This document shows, piece by piece, positions 58,259 to 64,000 of a stretch of DNA of 64,000 nt; position 1 is the first letter of the stretch; the number at the start of each line of letters is the position of its first letter. The stretch comes from DASXZH01 sp036502005 (GTDB taxonomy: Bacteria > Armatimonadota > Fimbriimonadia > Fimbriimonadales > Fimbriimonadaceae). The notes beneath the pieces were generated by a model that was not told where the DNA came from, did not search any database, and was given only the letters and a program-made list of their open reading frames with translations. The position numbers and the translations under genes are program-made. The stretch is from contig DASXZH010000002.1 in NCBI GenBank assembly GCA_036502005.1, positions 62,001-126,000 of the forward strand, read 5' to 3'.

Positions 58259-58415
58259 TCACGCGAAGGCGCGAAGGCGCAAAGAACGCTATTGAAACTT
58301 GGCCGTTCATATCAAAACCCTTTATAAAGGCGCTTGAAAAGCGGAAGATTGCGCACTGCCATTTCGACCTTCGTATTCTTTATCCGTTCTTTGCGGGCTT
58401 AGCGTCTTTGCGTGA
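58259..58415. repeat. Inverted TCACGC..AAAGAACG repeat pair
   Basis: 58259-58289 and 58385-58415 are about 80 percent identical in inverted orientation (tcacgcgaaggcgcgaagg against its counterpart). The unit resembles repeats dispersed in many bacterial genomes. It fills most of 58228-58440; no gene is seen. Confidence 0.7.
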
Positions 58416-58440
58416 TCAAATTTGAAAGTTAACCGATCCG

Positions 58441-59565
58441 TCAGGCCCCAAGCTTGTCCGGATTTAAACCTGCCAACTCGGGCAGCACAAACAAGCCATC
58501 TTTCCGAATCAGCACATCATCAAAATAGATCTCGCCGCCGCCATATTCCGGCCGCTGGATGCACACAATATCCCAATGGATAGCCGACTTATTTCCATTG
58601 CCACCAGGCGGGTCATAAGCATTCCCTGGCGTCAGGTGGAACGATCCCGCGATCTTCTCATCAAACAGCGTGTCTTTCATTGGGTGAAGAACGTTTGGAT
58701 TAAAACCAAGTGACCACTCACCAAAGTAGCGCGCGCCCTCATCGGTATTCAAAATCTCGTTGATTTTGGCTGTGTTTGCACCTGCCGAAGCCTCCACGAT
58801 TTTGCCGTTCTTGCACGCGATTGAGATGTTGTTGAACTCAACTCCTTGATAGAGGGAAACCGTGTTGTATTGAACGGTGCCGTTAGCCGATTCCCGAACC
58901 GGCGCGCTAAAGCATTCGCCATCAGGGATATTCCGCTGGCCAAAGCAAGATACCGCTCCAATATCCTTGATGGAAAAAGAAAAATCCGTGCCCGGTCCAA
59001 CGATTTTGACTTTATCGGTCTTGCACATCAAATCCCTCAGAGGTTCGGCTGCGGCGCGCATTCGCGGATAATCCACCGTACAGACACTGAAATAAAAATC
59101 TTCAAAGCGGGGAGTTGATTGGTTGGCCTGCTGGGCCATGCTCGGGGTCGGCCACCGGAGGGCCACCCACTTGGTCTTCGGAACTCGGGTCTCAAAAATT
59201 ACCGGCGTGGCATAAACCCGTTGCCACATTTTCTGGATGTCCGGCGATACGTCCGACTGCTCCGCGTAGTTATGGCTTCCGCGAATCGAAATGTAAGCCG
59301 TCATGTGCTCCATCTCACTTTTCTCGATTGCGGCAATGGTGGCCGCGTTGGCTTCCGTCATTCCGCGCAAAAGTTGGGCTTTAACGAGTGTGCTCTCGGA
59401 GCGAACAACCACTTCGGCTCCTTTCGATTGAGCGACCCTCACCACTTCCGCCACAACCTCTTCCGGCGTATCGAAGGCGTGAACAAGAACCCGGTCTTTT
59501 GAAGAGAGGGCGGTGGAGTGGGTGCAAAGGAGGTCTGCGAGCTTCGTTACGCGCGGATCGATCAT
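58441..59565 (-). CDS. M29 family metal aminopeptidase
   Basis: A 374-residue protein with the family ligands: IPDGECFSAPV (Glu), ARYFGEWSLGFNPN (Glu), GSFHLTPGNAY (His, Tyr) and SAIHWDIVC (His, Asp). These cobalt- or zinc-dependent enzymes trim N-terminal residues in the cytoplasm. TAACCT (59578..59573) seven bases before ATG indicates a leaderless mRNA, back to back with the dinB-like promoter. Confidence 0.9.
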   Translation of the reverse strand: MIDPRVTKLADLLCTHSTALSSKDRVLVHAFDTPEEVVAEVVRVAQSKGAEVVVRSESTLVKAQLLRGMTEANAATIAAIEKSEMEHMTAYISIRGSHNYAEQSDVSPDIQKMWQRVYATPVIFETRVPKTKWVALRWPTPSMAQQANQSTPRFEDFYFSVCTVDYPRMRAAAEPLRDLMCKTDKVKIVGPGTDFSFSIKDIGAVSCFGQRNIPDGECFSAPVRESANGTVQYNTVSLYQGVEFNNISIACKNGKIVEASAGANTAKINEILNTDEGARYFGEWSLGFNPNVLHPMKDTLFDEKIAGSFHLTPGNAYDPPGGNGNKSAIHWDIVCIQRPEYGGGEIYFDDVLIRKDGLFVLPELAGLNPDKLGA

Positions 59566-59600
59566 AGGCGAGAGGTTACCGCCAAGGTAATGTTTTGAAT

Positions 59601-60095
59601 GTGGCTACGAACGAAAAAATAAGCTCTTACCTTCAAACCTACGTCGGGACAGCAATCGCCAACACGCCTCCGCTCATGCAACATTTTCTTGGCGGATACC
59701 CAACTTCCGATCCATTTTGGGATTTCAGACCGGACGCAGATCGATTTACCTTGCGGGAAATGATCGCCCATCTTGCCGATTGGAATGATGTTTTTCTAGG
59801 CCGGTTCCAACGGACGTTAAAGGAGCACGAGCCGCTGCTTCCCAACTGCGACGAGAGCCAATTCGCCATCGATCACGACTATGCTCATTCGGATCCGCAG
59901 AAAAACCTCGCAAGGTTTGCCCAAAGTCGAGAGGGATTAAACCAATTTATAAAGGACCTTAAACCAGAAGATTGGGACCGTGTGGCAGAGCGCGAAGGAG
60001 TTGGCAAGATAACCCTTTCGCAGCATATCGCGCTCATGGTTGGCCACGATGGCTACCATCTTTGCCAGGCGATGGACTACAATAAAAGCCTATAA
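59601..60095 (+). CDS. DinB-family metal-dependent protein
   Basis: A 164-residue four-helix protein with the DinB His triad: REMIAHLADWNDVFLGRF, then HIALMVGHDGYHLCQ. Function is a metal-dependent hydrolase or thiol transferase, not polymerase-related. Start GTG 59601 is chosen over TTG 59595, since TAATGT (59588-59593) is seven bases before it. Confidence 0.85.
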   Translation: MATNEKISSYLQTYVGTAIANTPPLMQHFLGGYPTSDPFWDFRPDADRFTLREMIAHLADWNDVFLGRFQRTLKEHEPLLPNCDESQFAIDHDYAHSDPQKNLARFAQSREGLNQFIKDLKPEDWDRVAEREGVGKITLSQHIALMVGHDGYHLCQAMDYNKSL

Positions 60096-60126
60096 AAGCG
60101 CGCATGCATAAAAAACAGACTCCATT

Positions 60127-60349
60127 TTCACCAAATGGTGATTAAATGGGGAAAAGTTTTTGCCGCTTTTTGCGCCAGGGTCGCGTCCTTAAGAACGGCC
60201 AACGGATTGGCGGGCGCATCGGCCAGGACGGCACTTTCTCTCAATGTGCTCGTGACGAGGAGGTCCAAGGGTTGCTGTTCAAGCAACTATTCACACAAAG
60301 TCATGCCGCGTTTCGGCAGATACAATTCTGTGCCTAATGCGGCATGACT
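60127..60349 (+). other. Structured non-coding leader region
   Basis: Three hairpins in the 60096-60428 gap: TCACC/GGTGA (60127-60140), GTTGCT/AGCAAC (about 60271-60287), and a perfect 11-bp AGTCATGCCGC/GCGGCATGACT (60299-60309 with 60339-60349) enclosing a GGCA/TGCC inner stem. Possible small RNA or leader element of the tlpA-like gene. Short open frames here look spurious. Confidence 0.35.
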
Positions 60350-60428
60350 GAGAGAAACGTGCGAACCCTTTCCCCCTGATTTGCGTTGTAGCAGGTAGAG
60401 TTTTTCTAAACGGAGAGATTAAAGAAGC

Positions 60429-60953
60429 ATGAAAAAGAGTTCTATAGCAAAAATGGCTGTCGCAGTGTGCGCGGTTGCCGCCCTCGCAGTTAGCAGCCTT
60501 GCCGCAGATAGCACTGCAACCTACAAGTTAAAAGATTCCAAGACGAAGCAGACGGTGACGCTGCAGAGCATGAGAGGCAAGTATAAAGCGATTTACATCG
60601 ATATGTTTGCCAAGTGGTGCGGCCCTTGCCAGTTGGAGATTCCCGAAGTTATCAAGCTGCACAACAAGTTTGCCGGCAAAGGCTTGGCCGTGGTCGGTTT
60701 TGACGTTTGGGACAAGTGGGACGCTATGCAAGAGGACATCAAGGCCCGTGGCATAAACTACCAAGTTCTTTTTGATCCCGCGCCCATGGGCGAAGGCATC
60801 GCCAAAATGTATAAGGAGACCGGCATCCCCGTCATTCTTATCCTTGATGGCAAAACGCTTCAAATAAAGGGCAAGTGGGAAGGCTACGATGCAAGCGGCG
60901 GTTACGGCCAGCAGCAGCTCAAAGTTCTCAAGTCTCTTGGCGTAAAGGCTTAG
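60429..60953 (+). CDS. TlpA-type periplasmic thioredoxin
   Basis: A 174-residue protein: signal peptide (residues 1-25), AKWCGPCQLEIPEV active site, then GIPVILILDGKT cis-Pro. A compact thiol-disulfide oxidoreductase, lacking the C-terminal domains of the island thioredoxins. GGAGA lies upstream of the ATG. Terminator at 60975. Confidence 0.9.
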   Translation: MKKSSIAKMAVAVCAVAALAVSSLAADSTATYKLKDSKTKQTVTLQSMRGKYKAIYIDMFAKWCGPCQLEIPEVIKLHNKFAGKGLAVVGFDVWDKWDAMQEDIKARGINYQVLFDPAPMGEGIAKMYKETGIPVILILDGKTLQIKGKWEGYDASGGYGQQQLKVLKSLGVKA

Positions 60954-60974
60954 ATTTATCTTCTAAGTTTCGAT

Positions 60975-61008
60975 TTTCGGGCTCTACTTGGGGCCCGAAA
61001 CTGTTTTT
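60975..61008 (+). terminator. Rho-independent terminator of tlpA-like gene
   Basis: TTTCGGGC (60975-60982) pairs with GCCCGAAA (60993-61000); five Ts follow at 61004-61008. Confidence 0.85.
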
Positions 61009-61048
61009 GGGGTGCGATCTTGGACGCCAAGGCTTCATAATCTCCTGC

Positions 61049-61136
<88 letters not shown>

Positions 61137-61146
61137 TTCCGACTTC

Positions 61147-61584
61147 TCATCCGTCGACGAGAAACTTGCCACTCTCTTCGCAGACATGTATCTTTAGTTC
61201 GATTGGCGAAGCGGCCCCGCCAGGTGTAACCTTCTGACTGAACCAGCCGATCTGGTTTTCGCCCTTATCGATGTATAAAACAGAATCGTATTTGGGATCG
61301 CCTAGGAACTTGGTTTCTCCCAAAGTGGGCACTCCCTTGCCATGAAGGCCGTCCATATCAAACATTGCGGCAAGTTCTTCTTTGTCCACCCTCGCACGAA
61401 AATCGGCCGTACACATTTGATACGCTGCGGAGAGATCGCCCTTGGAAAGCGCCTGGGCAAACGAATGCACGAACTCGGTCGCTTTCGGATCCGCATGGGG
61501 AGAACAGCCGGTAGAAGCTAAACCGATACAGGCGCAAATAAAAAGGGGCCGGCCCAAGCTCTGAAACGTCTTAACAATAACCAC
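61147..61584 (-). CDS. Lipoprotein with NTF2-like domain
   Basis: A 145-residue protein (GTG start) with lipobox LASTGC (Cys27) and an NTF2-like pattern: FVHSFAQALSKGDLSAAYQM then beta strands ending SGKFLVDG. Periplasmic; ligand unknown. Confidence 0.75.
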   Translation of the reverse strand: MVIVKTFQSLGRPLFICACIGLASTGCSPHADPKATEFVHSFAQALSKGDLSAAYQMCTADFRARVDKEELAAMFDMDGLHGKGVPTLGETKFLGDPKYDSVLYIDKGENQIGWFSQKVTPGGAASPIELKIHVCEESGKFLVDG

Positions 61585-61648
61585 ACGGTTATGACGGACT
61601 CTGAGGTCAGGGCAACTCCGGTTGTGGCAAAAGTGTTAACCTAACCCA

Positions 61649-62692
61649 ATGAGAGCATTTAATCTAACTCCAACCCTATTGTTAGCCCTCACAGTAATAG
61701 CAGTCCCTTCCTTAGCTCAAAGAGGCAAGAACCCTGCGCCGCAAAGACCGGCTCCAGTAGCCCACGCTCAACGCGAGGCCGTACGGACGCACAATTACGT
61801 TTCGCAGCAACGGGGCACACCTTCGCCTTCCTTGCCGCATAACAATCCCACTCCACAGCCCGCGCCCTACCACACAACTCCAAGGCTTCCGGTTGTTCGC
61901 ATTACAAATAACAACACAGGTGACCATAACAGATGGCCGACCAAACTGAGTCCGACCCAATCCGTACAAAACGGGAGACAGTTTACAAAAACCACAGCCG
62001 GCCGCGTTTACGATAACGGTCTAAGGCTTCGAAAAGGGCAAGTGACGGCCGCCTGGGAGAAGCCTTATTTCCACAACCACCACGCTCACTATGCGCACTA
62101 CCGGGACAACTTCTACAGAGGTGGCACCTATATTTCGCCGTTCGGGTTCTATTACGGCGTCTGTGTGCCGTGGCTCGACCCATCCGCCTGCAACGTGTTT
62201 CCGCCTGCCGTTGCCTTCATCGATGCGCCTATCTACGATGGGACCATTTATTCAGGCTGGTCTCCTGGGGCAGGCGACAACTGGTTCGAGCACTCCGATC
62301 TGGAGCAAGCCTTTCCCGGCTTATCGAATGCGATCGACGAGTTGAACGAAACCTACTCCTCAGGCAATATTGATGCGTTCGTCACCATTATTGATCCGAA
62401 TGTGAGCATAGCGATCTATGAGCATGGCCAATATCAGTACTCCATGGCTTCGAACGACTACGTGGACCTGACCCGCGATGCGATCCGCAACATTAGCACG
62501 ATCAACTTCACGCTTGATCAGCTTCATCAGAAGGCTCCAACCGTGTTCTGTGTTTCGGGACAGCACCAATATCGGGACGCCAATGGCAATACGCAAACAA
62601 ACTTTGTGAGCTTCGTGCTGGAGGATATCGGAGGAGAATGGACGCTGACGCAGGTTGATACCAGCCCTTCAGTCATTCAGAGTTTCGGCTAG
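61649..62692 (+). CDS. Secreted Pro/His-rich protein of unknown function
   Basis: A 347-residue protein: signal peptide (LLLALTVIAVPSLA), a disordered Pro/Gln/Asn-rich region (25-110), a His/Tyr-rich stretch (YFHNHHAHYAHYRDNFY, about 142-158), and a C-terminal domain with NTF2-like features (LNETYSSGNIDAFVTIIDPN, about 235-347). TAACCT (61637-61642) six bases before ATG. Ends overlap the convergent gene by four bases. Confidence 0.78.
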   Translation: MRAFNLTPTLLLALTVIAVPSLAQRGKNPAPQRPAPVAHAQREAVRTHNYVSQQRGTPSPSLPHNNPTPQPAPYHTTPRLPVVRITNNNTGDHNRWPTKLSPTQSVQNGRQFTKTTAGRVYDNGLRLRKGQVTAAWEKPYFHNHHAHYAHYRDNFYRGGTYISPFGFYYGVCVPWLDPSACNVFPPAVAFIDAPIYDGTIYSGWSPGAGDNWFEHSDLEQAFPGLSNAIDELNETYSSGNIDAFVTIIDPNVSIAIYEHGQYQYSMASNDYVDLTRDAIRNISTINFTLDQLHQKAPTVFCVSGQHQYRDANGNTQTNFVSFVLEDIGGEWTLTQVDTSPSVIQSFG

Positions 62693-63357
62693 TAGAGACC
62701 GCCCATCTGCATTCCTGTTAGGTCCTCCATCGGAACATTCAGGACAGCTCCCAACTCTTTGGCCTTCACAAAAGCTTGATCTGCGCTGCTGTATTCGTTA
62801 AGGAGTTGGTCGTTCCCCTGCATTAGTAGTTCCAATCGGTAGTGATAGTAAACGTTGCTGTAGCGTCCGTAAGAAGTTCTTATGGAAACCTGGACCCCGC
62901 GCACCTCCGAAATGGCATGCCTTGCAACGTGAACCATGGGCCACATGCCGGCCACCACTCTGACTTCCTTCTTGTCAAGATCAATGAGGACTCGGCTCTG
63001 AATCAACAAACCGACGACAACGGCAATCACGGCAAAGCCCACCCCAATAGAAATGTTGTAAAACTGAGGGATACGGTAGCCGGGAATTCCGAACAGAAAC
63101 ACCAAGTGCGCCACAGTGCAAGCAGCGCCCAGAGCACTAAAATTACGGAAGACATATCCGTGCAAGGGTGGCTTTTTCCCTTCCGAGTCATAGCTTTCAC
63201 CGCACTTCGTGCAGAAACTCCCCAGCGAAAAATCGTGCAAATGAGGAGTGATAGGCGGCCGCTTTTCTGGCGCCCGGTTATCCGCGCCGCAATTGGGGCA
63301 GAAAGCAAGGTCCTCCCGAATCGGCTTGCGGCAACTTACGCAAACAACATCTGCCAT
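62689..63357 (-). CDS. Zinc-ribbon membrane protein
   Basis: A 222-residue protein: double zinc ribbon CVSCRKPI...CPNCGAD (residues 6-25) and a third CTKC (about 49), two transmembrane helices (about 73-120), and a cytoplasmic beta-rich C-terminal domain with a PH-like feel (VLIDLDKKEVRVVAG). Function unknown. Confidence 0.78.
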   Translation of the reverse strand: MADVVCVSCRKPIREDLAFCPNCGADNRAPEKRPPITPHLHDFSLGSFCTKCGESYDSEGKKPPLHGYVFRNFSALGAACTVAHLVFLFGIPGYRIPQFYNISIGVGFAVIAVVVGLLIQSRVLIDLDKKEVRVVAGMWPMVHVARHAISEVRGVQVSIRTSYGRYSNVYYHYRLELLMQGNDQLLNEYSSADQAFVKAKELGAVLNVPMEDLTGMQMGGLY

Positions 63358-63415
63358 TTAGATTCCTGACGACGGGCCCCTATTGAAACGCCCTCGCAAA
63401 TGGTAACTTACAGGA

Positions 63416-64000
63416 ATGCTACTGCACCTCATAGCCTCTGCGTGTTTAGCTCTCCAGTCCGGCGATTCCACGGAAGCGGCCATCAACCGGTTCGGCAATG
63501 AGTTGTTACGCAACCGGCACACGGTCGGTTTCGCAGTTGGAGTGATTGAGAATGGCCGGGAATATCGGAACTACTTTGGGACGGTTCGAAAGGGGACCGA
63601 ACAGACGCCGGATGGCAAAACGATGTTTCAACTCGCGTCTGTTACCAAATGCTTCACGGCGGGCCTCCTTGCCCATGCCGTCCATGAAGGTGTTGTGAAT
63701 CTTGGTGATCCAGTTTCAAAATACCTGCCAAATGTGCAGATGCCTCAATCTGGTAGTCCTATTACGCTTTTGGATTTGGCGGACCAATCTTCGGGATTGC
63801 CGCGCGTTTTAAATACACAGGGCCGGCGATCTACGAGCTATGAAGAAATGAACGCCCAGTTAGGCACCATGAGGCTCTCATTTGAACCTGGAACCGGTTA
63901 TCTGTATTCCAATCTCGCTTATGGCGTTCTTTCAGAAGCTCTTTTCAAGGCCAGCAAGGCTAAAACGTGGATGGAGATGGTCGAGAAAGAAGTAACAAGA
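63416..64000 (+). CDS. Serine hydrolase, beta-lactamase/penicillin-binding class C type (truncated by window)
   Basis: 195 codons visible. Signal-peptide-like start (LLHLIASACLALQSGD), SxxK motif in FQLASVTKCFTAG, and Y-S-N motif in YLYSNLAYGVLSEAL. Family members are peptidases, esterases or beta-lactamase-like hydrolases acting outside the cytoplasm. TAACTT (63404-63409) six bases before ATG. The C-terminus lies beyond the window. Confidence 0.9.
   Translation, partial: MLLHLIASACLALQSGDSTEAAINRFGNELLRNRHTVGFAVGVIENGREYRNYFGTVRKGTEQTPDGKTMFQLASVTKCFTAGLLAHAVHEGVVNLGDPVSKYLPNVQMPQSGSPITLLDLADQSSGLPRVLNTQGRRSTSYEEMNAQLGTMRLSFEPGTGYLYSNLAYGVLSEALFKASKAKTWMEMVEKEVTR

Noticed and set aside
60135..60347. 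Short open frames in the gap before the tlpA-like gene
   Set aside because: They cover perfect hairpins and have no family resemblance or start signal.

Overview
The window looks like a chromosomal segment from an uncultured member of the Armatimonadota, probably the Fimbriimonadia. Three type II pseudopilins carry the prepilin N-terminus with an ILFPVFAxAK continuation that I associate with that phylum. Other support is the intermediate GC, the many small secreted or lipoprotein genes, DUF4127 and M29 peptidase genes, and SBBP and beta-helix surface proteins. No rRNA is present, so the assignment is inference.

Layout. 1-12.6 kb is mostly housekeeping and envelope: an SBBP-repeat secreted protein cut by the left edge, ankyrin protein plus comM, a pseudopilin, a three-gene SPFH operon, DUF1003, DUF1697, two small proteins, and asnS with two ABC transporter genes. 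tRNA-Leu(GAG) at 12.81-12.89 kb marks the left end of a 14.3-kb block. The block's right end (27.17-27.20 kb) is a 32-bp perfect copy of the tRNA 3' part. I read it as a genomic island without a visible integrase. It holds four exported thioredoxin-fold proteins, three TPR-sulfotransferases (one split by a frameshift), two paralogous small lipoproteins, a pseudopilin, a DsbD-like domain remnant, and one XRE-cupin regulator. Three copies of a palindrome with ACTGCCCAAT-type arms and a constant 12-nt spacer occur in the window. All lie inside this block, upstream of two thioredoxin genes, the regulator and the pseudopilin. This is the best candidate for an undescribed system: an envelope redox and sulfotransfer island under one regulator.

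27.2-37.5 kb carries a SHOCT protein, DoxX, an RND efflux operon (permease with a His-rich loop, long adaptor, and a TolC whose 5' end has been invaded in frame by a fold-back repeat), DUF1634/TauE, VanZ, and a frameshifted TmrB-like ATPase. 37.6-48.8 kb has a major pseudopilin with terminator, an HxlR regulator, DUF4127, an M1 aminopeptidase, a beta-helix protein, small membrane and TPR proteins, and a DUF433/DUF5615 pair. 48.9-64 kb has uvrA, a PadR/HAAS pair with an operator in its own promoter, a five-gene sugar-acid catabolic cluster (SDR, Zn-alcohol dehydrogenase, FAH hydrolase, mutarotase-like, enolase-superfamily dehydratase), an M29 aminopeptidase, DinB, TlpA, tRNA-Ser(CGA), and secreted or zinc-ribbon proteins. 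A serine hydrolase is cut by the right edge.

A recurring feature is a TAnnnT -10 element only 6-9 nt before the start codon in about 15 genes, almost all outside the island. This implies extensive leaderless transcription, whereas most island genes with readable starts use Shine-Dalgarno leaders.
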